Shown here: piece by piece, positions 1 to 8,759 of the stretch | How the letters are laid out: every line of letters begins with the position of its first letter | How positions within the stretch are numbered: the stretch's first letter is position 1 | Assembly: GCA_027618655.1 (NCBI GenBank) | Contig: JAQCEL010000010.1 | Coordinates: 1-40,775 of the forward strand | Direction of reading: 5' to 3' | DNA length: 40,775 nucleotides | Source: Pseudomonadota bacterium | GTDB lineage: Bacteria; Pseudomonadota; Gammaproteobacteria; Ga0077536 | The notes under the pieces: generated by a model | What the model was told of the DNA's origin: nothing | Databases searched by the model: none | The model's input: only the letters and a program-made list of their open reading frames with translations | Program-made: the position numbers and the translations under genes

Positions 1-383
1 AGAGGATGAATAATCAAACGGGTAGCGAGCTTTCGATCGCTAACCATCATGCGAATCGAATCAACGAGAAACGGCATATCGTCAGTGACGATTTCAATTA
101 CAGTTCGCTTTGAATTCCAGCCATGTTGTTCAACTATTGGATTATAGACACGCACATTCGGCGTTCCTTGGCGCCGAATTTCTGCGAACTCGAGGTGCGC
201 CACCGCCGCGCCAAAAAGGTCAAGCGGATCGCGTTGGTCTAAGTCTTCAGCCAGCATATCGGCGTAGTAACGAAGAATGAAACGACCGACTAACGATGCT
301 CGCGCGCCAAAGCGACCCTCGTTCGCCAGCGCAATTGCCGCATCGAGTTGTGGGTTTCTGCGGTGAATGGAATTAGCTGTCAT
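1..383 (-). CDS. gdhB: NAD-specific glutamate dehydrogenase, large (180 kDa) type, N-terminal part
   Basis: Only the first 127 codons lie in the window; the gene runs leftward off its edge. The family oxidatively deaminates glutamate to 2-oxoglutarate with NAD+ and is cytosolic, usually about 1600 residues. The visible part is the regulatory N-terminus, not the catalytic domain. Recognisable family blocks are a tyrosine-rich YYADM segment followed by a DP-DLFGAAVAH block, then VRVYNP and the EIVTDDMPFLVDSIRMM block. The ATG at 383-381 is chosen because an in-frame TAA lies six codons upstream. No strong Shine-Dalgarno is seen. It is transcribed divergently from the response regulator at 843. 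Family assignment is confident; nothing can be said about the intactness of the rest. Confidence 0.85.
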   Translation of the reverse strand, partial: MTANSIHRRNPQLDAAIALANEGRFGARASLVGRFILRYYADMLAEDLDQRDPLDLFGAAVAHLEFAEIRRQGTPNVRVYNPIVEQHGWNSKRTVIEIVTDDMPFLVDSIRMMVSDRKLATRLIIHP

Positions 384-432
384 CGACTGGCCTAAATTTA
401 ATTGCAATCGGATCGATAATCATGAGTTCTCC

Positions 433-480
433 AAACTTGAATGCCCATTAGAAAATTTTGAAATAGCAGTATTCAAGTTT
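433..480. repeat. 10-bp perfect inverted repeat upstream of gdhB
   Basis: AAACTTGAAT at 433-442 is matched by ATTCAAGTTT at 471-480, with a 28-base AT-rich spacer. Two further bases pair if one bulge is allowed. It lies about 50-100 bases upstream of the gdhB start, so it may be an operator or a leader stem. The function is inferred only from position and symmetry. Confidence 0.45.
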
Positions 481-706
481 TGGGTTTTCCTTGCGTGATC
501 AATTGTTACACAATCTGTTTCCGGTGAATTCAATAATTATGCAGTCGTGCCGAGTTGGAAGCGCCCGCCGCAATGTCGGTGGTAAGCATAGCCGGTAATG
601 TTCGCGCTTTGAATGTGGTGCTCCCTAACGAGTACGAAGGCAACGCTTAACCAAACGCCGCACACGATAAACCCGGCACGGCGCGCGATTAGGGATCAAT
701 AACCAT

Positions 707-722
707 TCGACAAGCTTGTCGA
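707..722. repeat. 16-bp perfect palindrome
   Basis: TCGACAAGCTTGTCGA reads the same on both strands. It lies 121 bases upstream of the response regulator start. A dimeric regulator site is possible, but no known consensus is recognised. It could also be a remnant of a dispersed short repeat. Confidence 0.45.
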
Positions 723-842
723 GCAGCACCTATCCTAGAAGCCTACTCGACTTTGGAATTCGTCACGCAGCGCCTGGGCGAGCGAGCCCGAACCACGGCG
801 ATCCGTCAGCAAGGGCATTCGTAGATTGGACCACAAACGCAT

Positions 843-1550
843 ATGCGACTTTTAATTATCGAAGATGACAAAAACGTCGCTTCATTTGTCAGCAAAGGCC
901 TGCAACAAGCCGGGTACATGGTCGATATCGCAGACAACGGTAAGGATGGATTATTCCTGGCCACGACAGAAACCTACGACGTAATCATCGCTGACCGCAT
1001 GTTACCAGGGGTCGACGGATTGACAATAATTCGTACGCTGCGCGCTTCCGACATCACAATACCGGTGATTATTCTGAGCGCCCTTGGCGAAGTCGATGAT
1101 CGAGTCGATGGCCTCAAATCCGGGGGCGACGATTATTTAGCGAAGCCATTTGCATTTTCTGAGCTTCATGCCCGAGTTGAAGCGCTGACCCGACGACAAC
1201 GCGACAGTCGCGGCGCGGAAAGTTCTGTGCTTGAGATTGGCGATCTTAGAATGGATTTACTGCGCCGACAGGTGGAGCGTGCCGGTCGCAAGATCGAGCT
1301 ACAGCCAAAGGAGTTCGAATTGCTGGAATTTCTCATGCGTCACGGTGGTCAGGTCGTGACCCGTACGATGCTGCTCGAGGGCGTCTGGCGCTATCATTTC
1401 GATCCGCAGACGAATGTTATTGATGTCCACATCAGCCGATTACGCGCGAAAATTGACAAGGGGTTTGAGCAACCACTGTTACACACCGTACGCGGTGCCG
1501 GTTATCGATTGGAAACGGGAGACGTGAACTTGAGTTCGGATCCAGCGTGA
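843..1550 (+). CDS. OmpR/QseB-family two-component response regulator
   Basis: Cytosolic DNA-binding regulator of 235 residues, the usual length for OmpR-type proteins. The N-terminal receiver domain (about 1-115) has the acidic pocket E7-D8-D9, the phospho-acceptor D51, the switch residue S79 and the conserved K101-P102. The C-terminal winged helix (about 130-225) has the FELLEFLMRHGG segment and the recognition-helix region NVIDVHISRLRAKID, followed by VRGAGYRL. The closest familiar relatives are QseB/PmrA-type regulators. The partner kinase follows 79 bases downstream on the same strand, so the two are very probably one operon. Phosphorylation by that kinase is inferred from the pairing. 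The target genes cannot be read from the sequence. Confidence 0.92.
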   Translation: MRLLIIEDDKNVASFVSKGLQQAGYMVDIADNGKDGLFLATTETYDVIIADRMLPGVDGLTIIRTLRASDITIPVIILSALGEVDDRVDGLKSGGDDYLAKPFAFSELHARVEALTRRQRDSRGAESSVLEIGDLRMDLLRRQVERAGRKIELQPKEFELLEFLMRHGGQVVTRTMLLEGVWRYHFDPQTNVIDVHISRLRAKIDKGFEQPLLHTVRGAGYRLETGDVNLSSDPA

Positions 1551-1629
1551 ACGCTACGCGCGATCGACTGTTGGTTTTATGTGCTGATTTGCGCGGCCGA
1601 AGCAACGCAGCATGAGGAACTAACCGCTG

Positions 1630-3024
1630 ATGGCGCTGGATACTGTCAACGTTCGCTTGCTGCTTCGAACCAGCACGTTCCAATTGTCCGTGCGCTACAT
1701 GCTCTTGTTCACAATTTCTGTACTGGTGTTGTTTGGCATTCTGTATTGGTCGACCGTCGGTAGCCTCTATCGCGAGATTAACGCGACGATAGAAGCGGAA
1801 ATTTCCGGCCTCGCCGAACAATACGAACGTCAGGGTTTGAGCGGTTTAATCGATGTCGTCGCCAAGCGCGTCCAGCGCAAACAGGACGAGCGGTCAATCT
1901 ACCTGTTCGCGGATTCAAGTCTGCGACTGTTGGCGGGCAACATGGACCACTGGCCGCAGGATCTGTTGGCGACCGGACGTTGGTTCGAATTCAACAAAGC
2001 AACAGCTAACGGAGGTACCGTTCCCGTGCGCGCCAAGGTGCTGAGCGTTGGACGCAATTTGCGATTACTGGTCGGGCGGGAGATTCATGAACTGGCAGAA
2101 TTGAAGCGGGTATTTAAGCGCGCAGCGATTTTGGGCATTGGCGCCGTTCTGTTAGTCGCATTTACGGGTGGCCTTTTTATTAGTATTGCAGCAGAGCGCC
2201 GTGTCTCGATGATCAATCGGACTGCGCGGCAAATTATTGAGGGTGATTTAAGTCAACGCATACCGCTTATTGGTAGCCGCGATGAATACGATAGCTTGGC
2301 AATCAATATCAACGCGATGCTCGACCAGATTGAAGCCTTGTTGAGTGGTATCCGCCATGTTGGGGATAGCATCGCGCACGATCTCAAGACGCCATTAACT
2401 CGACTACGCAACAAGCTCGAGGAACTTAGCGTCGACGGCTCACGCGATGGCACGCAACAAATCGGTCTGAACAAATGCATCGAGGAATCAGACCGACTGT
2501 TAGCGACGTTTAATGCGCTGCTGCGGATCGCGCAGATCGAGTCGGGCGCTTATCGCAGCGCTTTTCGCACTATCGATCTGGCAGAGATTGCGCGCGATGC
2601 GTTTGATTTATATCAGCCGACGGCGGAGGAAAAGCAGATCACGCTTGCTTGCCACTGTGATTACACGGAACGCCTATTTGGCGATCGTGAATTACTGGCC
2701 CAAGCGATTATGAATCTGTTGGATAATTCGATTAAGTACGTGCCGGTCGGTGGGCACGTCGAACTCGCCATTCAAAGCGAAAGCGATCGAGTTAAGTTGA
2801 CGGTTGCCGATTCCGGGCCCGGCATTCCCGAGGATGAAATTACTAATGTAGAACGACGTTTCGTCAGACTCGATCAAGCGCGGAGCGAATCGGGAAACGG
2901 GTTGGGCCTCACGCTAGTTCGAGCCGTGGTCGAGCAACACCGCGGTCGAATGATTGTTGAAAATACGGATCCGGGACTGCGCGTAAGCTTGGAATTACCG
3001 CGCTCGACGCTGGGCGCACAGTGA
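1630..3024 (+). CDS. Membrane sensor histidine kinase (QseC-like)
   Basis: Inner-membrane kinase of 464 residues that should phosphorylate the regulator encoded just upstream. There are two transmembrane segments, about residues 22-44 and 165-188, flanking a periplasmic sensor loop of roughly 120 residues. A HAMP linker follows (about 190-240, including EGDLSQRIPLIGSRDEYDSL). The dimerisation helix carries the phospho-accepting H250 in the H-box IAHDLKTPLTRLR. The ATPase domain has the N-box (MNLLDNSIKY), G1 (DSGPGIPEDE), an F-box-like segment (RRFVRLDQARS) and G2 (GNGLGLTLVRAVVEQH). All catalytic motifs are present, so the kinase looks active. The signal sensed by the loop is unknown. Confidence 0.92.
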   Translation: MALDTVNVRLLLRTSTFQLSVRYMLLFTISVLVLFGILYWSTVGSLYREINATIEAEISGLAEQYERQGLSGLIDVVAKRVQRKQDERSIYLFADSSLRLLAGNMDHWPQDLLATGRWFEFNKATANGGTVPVRAKVLSVGRNLRLLVGREIHELAELKRVFKRAAILGIGAVLLVAFTGGLFISIAAERRVSMINRTARQIIEGDLSQRIPLIGSRDEYDSLAININAMLDQIEALLSGIRHVGDSIAHDLKTPLTRLRNKLEELSVDGSRDGTQQIGLNKCIEESDRLLATFNALLRIAQIESGAYRSAFRTIDLAEIARDAFDLYQPTAEEKQITLACHCDYTERLFGDRELLAQAIMNLLDNSIKYVPVGGHVELAIQSESDRVKLTVADSGPGIPEDEITNVERRFVRLDQARSESGNGLGLTLVRAVVEQHRGRMIVENTDPGLRVSLELPRSTLGAQ

Positions 3025-3253
3025 TCCTGCTTGAGTGCATGAGCAGCTGTGGCGAGCGCGTCACACGGGCGCTTTCCCGCCAACGCGATCCTTACGAAAA
3101 ATTAATGTGCACAGCCACGCTGCCGCAAGATCGAAATTCCCATACTACGTACAGCTGAATTTCCTACCATCCCCGCTTGCCGAACTCACAGAGCTCGTGG
3201 AGCTTGATCTTTCGGACAATCGGATCACCGATGTCAGCGCACTTGCTCGACTA

Positions 3254-3270
3254 AATAGCCGTTCCAAAAT
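3254..3270. repeat. Left terminal inverted repeat of the IS630 element
   Basis: Starts directly after target dinucleotide TA (3252-3253). Matches the right end at 14 of 17 positions. Confidence 0.8.
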
Positions 3271-3357
3271 ATCGATCAATTAAATTGAACTCAGGTGACA
3301 TTCGGAGATCAGAGGTTGTATGTAGCAATCACCAATACCGAAAGAGGCCACCTGAGT

Positions 3358-4401
3358 ATGAGTAGTTTAGTGAGATTGACCCGTCCACAGAAGCGTCGGT
3401 TAAAACGGATCGTCCAACGGTGCCGTGAGGCGCGGCCGGTACGGCGTGCACAGGTTGTGTTGCAATTAGCATCAGGGGTCGGCGTGACGGCGGTGTCCGA
3501 AGCCTTATCCGTTGCCCGTTCAACGGTTTACCGTTGGGCAGCACAATTCATGATCACGGGGGAAGCTTGCCTGACCACGTGTGATTCAGGTCGTCCTGCT
3601 TATACAGTCGATGAGACGCTACGCGAAACGTTAGTGGAATTGATCAGCCAACCGCCCAGTGATTATGACTATCTCCGCAGCACCTGGACCAGTGAGATGC
3701 TGGCTCAAACACTTGCCGAGCTACTCGAACGTCCCGTCCATGCCTCGACCGTGCGCCGAGAACTACCGAAATTGGGTCTACGTTGGCGCCGTGCTCGCCC
3801 AACGCTGTGTATCGCTCATCCGTACTCTGGCGAACGCAAGCGGGCGATCAATGAGCGCCTCGCCCAGCCAGAGCCAGGCGTCGAGGTTTTCTACGTCGAT
3901 GAAGCTGACATCGACCTCAATCCCAAAATCGGCTTCCTCTGGTCGCCGGTCGGGAAGCAGCAAACTATTCCGACGCCCGGGAAAAATCAGAACCGCTATC
4001 TCGCCGGCGCCCTACATGCACGAACAGGACGCGTCGATTATGTCGAAGGCTTGCGTAAAAATACGGATCTGTTTTTGTGCTTGTTAGAGCACCTGAAACG
4101 AACCTACCGAAGTGCCCGAAAAATCGTCCTCATCGCCGATAACTACATCATCCATAAATCCAACCTGGCGCTAGCCTGGATGAAACATAATCCGAAGTTC
4201 GAAATACTGTTCCAGCCGGCTTATCAGCCCTGGGTAAACGACATCGAGAAACTTTGGAAACAGCTTCACGACAACATCACACGCAATCACCGGTATTCCA
4301 CTATCGATAAATTGATGCGCGCTGTGCGAGCCTTTCTACATGCAGCTAGCCCCTTTCCAGGCAACTCCCCAAGTGTCGCAAAATTTGGATCAGCTATTTA
4401 G
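3358..4401 (+). CDS. IS630-family DDE transposase
   Basis: Transposase of 347 residues from the ATG at 3358; the frame is open upstream to a GTG at 3295. AGAGG ten bases before 3358 supports the later start. The N-terminal part has a helix-turn-helix (VTAVSEALSVARSTVYRWAAQF) that should bind the terminal repeats. The catalytic domain has the three acidic residues in FYVDEADI, LIADNYIIH and WVNDIEKLW, so it looks active. The stop codon TAG (4399-4401) is built from the target TA plus the flanking G, which means the element itself carries no stop codon in this frame. The reading direction is the same as the interrupted LRR gene. Confidence 0.9.
   Translation: MSSLVRLTRPQKRRLKRIVQRCREARPVRRAQVVLQLASGVGVTAVSEALSVARSTVYRWAAQFMITGEACLTTCDSGRPAYTVDETLRETLVELISQPPSDYDYLRSTWTSEMLAQTLAELLERPVHASTVRRELPKLGLRWRRARPTLCIAHPYSGERKRAINERLAQPEPGVEVFYVDEADIDLNPKIGFLWSPVGKQQTIPTPGKNQNRYLAGALHARTGRVDYVEGLRKNTDLFLCLLEHLKRTYRSARKIVLIADNYIIHKSNLALAWMKHNPKFEILFQPAYQPWVNDIEKLWKQLHDNITRNHRYSTIDKLMRAVRAFLHAASPFPGNSPSVAKFGSAI
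4382..4398. repeat. Right terminal inverted repeat of the IS630 element
   Basis: Ends directly before the second TA (4399-4400). This repeat is also coding, as it holds the last codons of the transposase. Confidence 0.8.
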
Positions 4402-4790
4402 ACAGTCTGCAACGAATTAATTTGGATAATAGTGCGCTTAAGGACCTATCTCCGTTGGAGAATCTTAGTTCGGTTGAATCCCTCAGCCTTCGCGGCAACG
4501 ATGATTCGACTTGTTCTGCGTTGATGGACCTTAGAAAGGCGTTAGGAAAGAATCTCGTCATTAGCGACCAGGACTGCGATAATTTCTGAAACGCCATCAC
4601 TGATCGTGAAACCTGTTTCGCACAATCGTCCGCGCGCCGCCTGCAAGCGTTTCTTCGAACATTAGTTTATGCGCGCTGGCTGATGGGTATTGCGAGTGAG
4701 TTTTTCCGGCATCATTGCGAGGACGCTGACCCTAGTACGGGTTTCCTAGAGAACTTTGCATCGACACTATTCGGGAATCAACGAAGAAAA

Positions 4791-6191
4791 ATGTCGCCAT
4801 ATCTATTGCTATTGATTCATATTGGATCGGCCGTGTGGAGTGTGTACCACGTCCTCTTATTCAAACGCGATACGCGGGCTGCAACTGCGTGGATCACTGT
4901 TTGCCTCTTTGTGCCGATCGCCGGATCGATCGCTTACTATTTTTTTGGGATTAACCGAGTTCGGAAACGAGCAATTGGATTGCGGCGACGGTTTTTCGTA
5001 CCGGACTACGAATCGGGACAACGAAAAATCGGTTACACCGCTGGCGAGGGAACCGATCTTATGGAGGCCGGCGGACGTATCACTGGCCGCGCGGCGACCC
5101 CCGGAAATGATGTCACTGCGCTTTATAACGGCGATTCGACTTATCCCGCAATGCTCGATTCGATCGGGCAAGCGAAAAGACGCGTACTGTTAGCAACTTA
5201 CATCCTGAAGTTTGGCGAGACCGGCACGGCGTTCGCGAACGCACTGGCAAGCGCTGCCGCGCGCGGCGTTGAAGTCATGGTACTCGTTGACGGTATTGGC
5301 GATCTGTATTCTCTGCGTAATCCTTTAGCACGATTACGCAAGCAGCAAGTACAAGTCGCTCGATTCTTACCGCCGAAAATCTTCCCACCGAGTATCTACA
5401 TCAATCTGCGCAATCATCGAAAACTGCTTGTCGTCGACGACACGGTCGCGTTCGCTGGCGGCATAAATATTAGCGACGAAAACACGACTCGTCGGGGATC
5501 GCCACGATCGATTACTGATGTACATTTTAGACTTCGCGGCCCGGTGGTCGACGAACTCGCGGCGCTATTTTTTCACGACTGGCAGTTCGCAACCGGCGCG
5601 CCGGCGGTGAAATCCATTTCCGGATCCGATCGGCAACAAGGAGACATGAGTTGTCGAGTCGTGGCTGATGGCCCTGATTCGGAGTTGGACACGTTGGCGC
5701 TTACGATCGAAACGGCGATCAGTGCTGCCACAAGCTCGGTGGATATTATGACGCCGTATTTTCTGCCCAGTCGGGAAATAACCGCCTCATTGCAATCCGC
5801 GGCCATGCGCGGCGTAAAGGTGAGGATCGTACTGCCTTCGAAATGCAATCTGTTCTTCATCAAATGGGCGCACCGGAACTCGCTCGGCGAATTACTGATG
5901 TGGGACATCGAAGCTTACTACCAGAGCGCACCGTTTTGTCATTCAAAATTGCTTTGCGTGGACGATAGTTATTGCCTAATCGGATCGGCAAACCTAGATC
6001 CACGTAGTTTGCGCTTGAATTTCGAATTGGGGATCGAAGTGTTTTCCACTGAGCTTAGTAATGAGCTGCGTAGCCACATTGCACGGGTTATCGCTGCAAG
6101 CGTACCAGTCACTTCCGCGGATCTTACGAATCGATCGGTGGGCGAAAGATTGCGCGACTCTGCAGCGGCGCTGTTCTCGCCGTACTTATAA
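4791..6191 (+). CDS. cls: Cardiolipin synthase, phospholipase D superfamily
   Basis: Inner-membrane enzyme that joins two phosphatidylglycerols (or PG with another phospholipid) to make cardiolipin. From the ATG at 4791 it has 466 residues, close to the usual 470-480. The frame is open upstream to an ATG at 4683, but the later start gives the standard N-terminus. Two transmembrane helices occupy about residues 3-20 and 31-51, with the PLDc_N signature. Two HKD motifs are intact: NHRKLLVVDD (H209) and CHSKLLCVDD (H384), each followed by the expected Gly/Ser-rich block. It follows the broken LRR gene by about 200 bases and precedes the Lon-like gene by 116 bases on the same strand. ClsA versus ClsB subtype is not certain. 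Confidence 0.9.
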   Translation: MSPYLLLLIHIGSAVWSVYHVLLFKRDTRAATAWITVCLFVPIAGSIAYYFFGINRVRKRAIGLRRRFFVPDYESGQRKIGYTAGEGTDLMEAGGRITGRAATPGNDVTALYNGDSTYPAMLDSIGQAKRRVLLATYILKFGETGTAFANALASAAARGVEVMVLVDGIGDLYSLRNPLARLRKQQVQVARFLPPKIFPPSIYINLRNHRKLLVVDDTVAFAGGINISDENTTRRGSPRSITDVHFRLRGPVVDELAALFFHDWQFATGAPAVKSISGSDRQQGDMSCRVVADGPDSELDTLALTIETAISAATSSVDIMTPYFLPSREITASLQSAAMRGVKVRIVLPSKCNLFFIKWAHRNSLGELLMWDIEAYYQSAPFCHSKLLCVDDSYCLIGSANLDPRSLRLNFELGIEVFSTELSNELRSHIARVIAASVPVTSADLTNRSVGERLRDSAAALFSPYL

Positions 6192-6307
6192 ATCCTAGAA
6201 AACGTCTGCGAACGTCGCGCGTAAGATACCCGACGTTTGCCGCGGCGCCGCGTGCTTGTTACCGTATCGGTTCGCCCTTGAGCTAGATCGAAGGACTAAC
6301 CAGTAAT

Positions 6308-8650
6308 ATGACAACTGTTGAATTACCTGCCGCCGCGCTGCGGCTACCAAGCTTCGACTTCGATGACGTACCCGTTACATCCGTGTTCGAACTCGGCAGC
6401 CACGAACGCGCGCGCGAAGCGATCGATCTAGGGCTCTCGACGCCTAGCGATCACTACAACATCTGCGTGTTGGGACCGGATCAAGCGGGCCGGATGACGG
6501 CGACGCGCGCCTACGTCGAACAGTGGTCCCAAGGACAGCCAGCGTAGCCGGACTGGATTTACTTGCAGGATTTTAGCGTGCCCGGTTCACCGCGACCGCT
6601 GGCCCTACCTGCCGGAACGGGCTGTCGGTTTCAACGCGCGATGCATGCGCTGATCCCAGTGATCGGCCGCGAACTTGCCGCCGTATTGGCGAGCGAAGAA
6701 TACTTGCAACAAGTGCGACAACTACGAACCCGCGACGAGGCTGATATTCGCGCACGTTCCGAACAGCTGGAGGCGCGTGCGCGCGAGATGGGTCTAGCAT
6801 TAGTACCAACACCGCAAGGTCCCGTAGTCGCGGCACGCGATGAGGCGGGTGAAGTGGTGACATTAGAGTCGCTGTCGCCCGAGGCGCGCGATCGCTTGAG
6901 CACAAGCAGTAGCGAAATCCGCGATTCCCTCGGGGAGATCCAGCGCAGTGCGCTGCGTTTTCAGGCGCAATTTGTCGAGTCCGTACAGGCGTTGGAGAAA
7001 ACTGTCGCGGCTCAATTGACCGGCGTCCTCATCGATACCGTTATTGCTGATTTTAGCGACCAGGGCGAGCTGGTGACCTGGCTCCAGGCAATGAAAGCGG
7101 ACGTCGTTGAGCATTTTTCACTGTTCGTGCGACTGTCCGAGGACGTCCCTGCTGCAGAAACTGGCGGTGCGATGAGCCGTTATTCGGTGAATCTACTGGT
7201 CGACCGTAGTCGCGATTCCGGACGGCCTGTCCTGATTGAGCAGAATCCTAGTTATGAGAATTTGTTCGGCAAAATCGAGTATCGCCAAACGCAGGGCGGC
7301 GGAATAGAAACTGATGTTTCGCTGATTCAAGCCGGGTCCTTGCATTTGTCGAACGGCGGCGTGCTGATCCTGCGGGCCGCCGATATTGCCGAGCAGCCAT
7401 TGCTATGGAGCTTTATCAAGGCCGCGTTACGCGACAGTGAGATCCGCATTGAAGAGTTCTACCGTGCGGGCAGCCCGCCGCTCGCGGGTGCGCCGAAACC
7501 GGTGCCGGTGCCTCTTAACCTCAAAGTTATTCTGATCGGACCACCGCGGGTGTACTACGCATTCTTCGCCCATGACGCGGAATTTTCGGCCGATTTTAAA
7601 ATTCGTGCACATATAGATCCTACTGTGGCAGCGACACCAGAAAACCTATCTCGTTATGCGTCAATTCTCACCGCGCACGCGCGCACGCTAAAGCGAGTGC
7701 TCAGTCCTGATGCGATGCGTCGATTGTTAAGTATGGCGGCACGCTGGGCGGAACACCGCGACCGACTCACGTCGTCATACGAGTTGTTGTGCAACCTCAT
7801 CGATGAAGCACAAACCGACGAAAGCGGCCAGGTAACGCACGACGCGATAGACGACGCCGTGCATGCGCGCCGGCGTCGCAATTCACAAATGGAGGACAAC
7901 GTGCACCGCGCGATCCGCGATAAGCTGACGATTATAGAAGTGCAAGGCACGACCATCGGCCAGATCAACGGACTCACGGTTCAACAACTGGGTGACTATT
8001 CGTTCGGTACGCCGGCGCGGATCACCGCGCGATCTTCTGTCGGTCGGCCTGGTGTGATCAGCATCGAGCGGCTCGTGGCGATGAGCGGCCCGATCCAACA
8101 AAAAGGTTCCATGGTGTTACAGGGGATCCTGGCACGCCGTTTTGCCCGCAACGCGCCGATGTCGTTTGATTGCAGCGTCACATTCGAGCAATTATATGGT
8201 GGTGTCGAAGGTGACAGCGCGTCCATGGCGGAGTACATCGCGATCGTTTCTGATCTCGCCGATACCCCAATACGCCAGGACATCGCGATCACGGGCTCGG
8301 TGAACCAACTCGGCGAGGCACAAGTGATTGGTGGTGTGCACCATAAAATCGAAGGGTTTTATCGCACGTGTCGCGAACAAGGTGAACTCACTGGCACACA
8401 AGGGGTGGTCATTCCTGCCCGGAACCGGGGACATCTTGTACTGCGCGATGAGATCGCGGACGCCGTCGAGGCGGGAACCTTCCATGTCTTCACGGTCGAC
8501 ACCGTCGATGAGGCGGTCGCCTTGTTCACTGGTATGGAGGTAGGTCTGGCCGCGAATGGCGACGTGCTTGCCCAAGGGGACACCGTCTATGGACGGGTCC
8601 TAACGACACTCCGGAAGTTTGACGAATTGCTCGCAGTGCGTCACTTGTAA
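6308..8650 (+). pseudogene. Lon-like AAA_32 protease gene with one in-frame TAG
   Basis: The frame is continuous from 6308 to 8650 except for TAG at 6545-6547. Before it are 79 codons resembling the family N-terminus (CVLGPDQAGRMTATRAYVEQW, a degenerate P-loop with Arg in place of Lys). After it the next codons read PDWIYLQDF, matching the PDWCYVHNF block of LonB/YcbZ-like proteins. So the stop replaces a single residue. The C-terminal Lon protease domain is intact: S637 in GDSASMAEY and K680 in GGVHHKIEGF. Their spacing of 43 equals that of the Lon Ser-Lys dyad. If read through, the product is about 780 residues, the family norm. A separate start such as TTG 6563 would give a protein lacking the P-loop. 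Nonsense mutation, sequence error and read-through are all possible. Confidence 0.82.
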
Positions 8651-8734
8651 GGCGCCAACACGCTTGTTGACCAGAAACCTAGCGGCGACAATCCTCGATC
8701 CGTGGCGCTAATAGCGCACCCGGGAGATTTTCTG

Positions 8735-8753
8735 GAGCACGACTTAGGTGCTC
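8735..8753 (+). terminator. Probable rho-independent terminator after the Lon-like gene
   Basis: GAGCAC and GTGCTC form a 6-bp stem with a 7-base loop, followed by TATTTTCTAG. It lies about 85 bases after the stop at 8650 and fits termination of the rightward transcript. The short stem makes this moderate evidence. Confidence 0.45.
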
Positions 8754-8759
8754 TATTTT

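Larger units (their letters stand above)
384..842. other. Intergenic region between divergent gdhB and the response regulator gene
   Basis: No convincing coding frame is seen in these 459 bases. They should hold the promoters of both divergent genes. Two symmetric elements stand out: a 10-bp inverted repeat at 433-480 close to gdhB, and a 16-bp perfect palindrome at 707-722 on the regulator side. Both are listed separately. Confidence 0.5.
3254..4398 (+). mobile_element. IS630-family insertion sequence, complete, 1145 bp
   Basis: The element is bounded by imperfect terminal inverted repeats: AATAGCCGTTCCAAAAT at the left end and AATAGCTGATCCAAATT read inward from the right (14 of 17 identical). 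It is flanked by TA at 3252-3253 and TA at 4399-4400, the duplication expected for IS630/Tc1-mariner elements. Its size is typical of the family. It carries one transposase gene with an intact catalytic triad, so it may be mobile. It interrupts an LRR gene, and removal of element plus one TA restores that frame. Confidence 0.88.
3035..4589 (+). pseudogene. Leucine-rich-repeat protein gene split by an IS630-family insertion
   Basis: The 5' piece (to 3253) encodes a leucine-rich repeat containing ELVELDLSDNRITDVSALARL. The 3' piece (4401-4589) continues with more repeats (RINLDNSALKDLSPLENL, then VESLSLRGND) and a cysteine-containing C-terminus ending in TGA. The IS lies exactly between them. 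Removing it with one copy of its TA target restores ALARL-DSLQRINLDN in frame and in repeat register. The protein was therefore a short LRR protein cut by transposition. The true N-terminus is unclear: 3035 is a GTG at the edge of the open frame and no signal peptide or good Shine-Dalgarno is obvious. Such proteins usually mediate protein-protein contacts; a specific role is not readable. Confidence 0.8.

Noticed and set aside
3254-4398. Composite transposon formed by the two insertion sequences
   Set aside because: The elements belong to different families (IS630 and ISAzo13) with unrelated ends, so they cannot mobilise the segment between them as one unit.
4683-4790. Longer cardiolipin synthase start at 4683
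   Set aside because: The extra 36 residues are not membrane-like and do not match the family N-terminus, which starts at the methionine at 4791.
6545-6547. TAG in the Lon-like gene as a pyrrolysine codon
   Set aside because: No pyl genes are visible, the position is not known for pyrrolysine, and TAG also serves as a normal stop nearby (for example in the MFS gene). Nonsense mutation or error is simpler.
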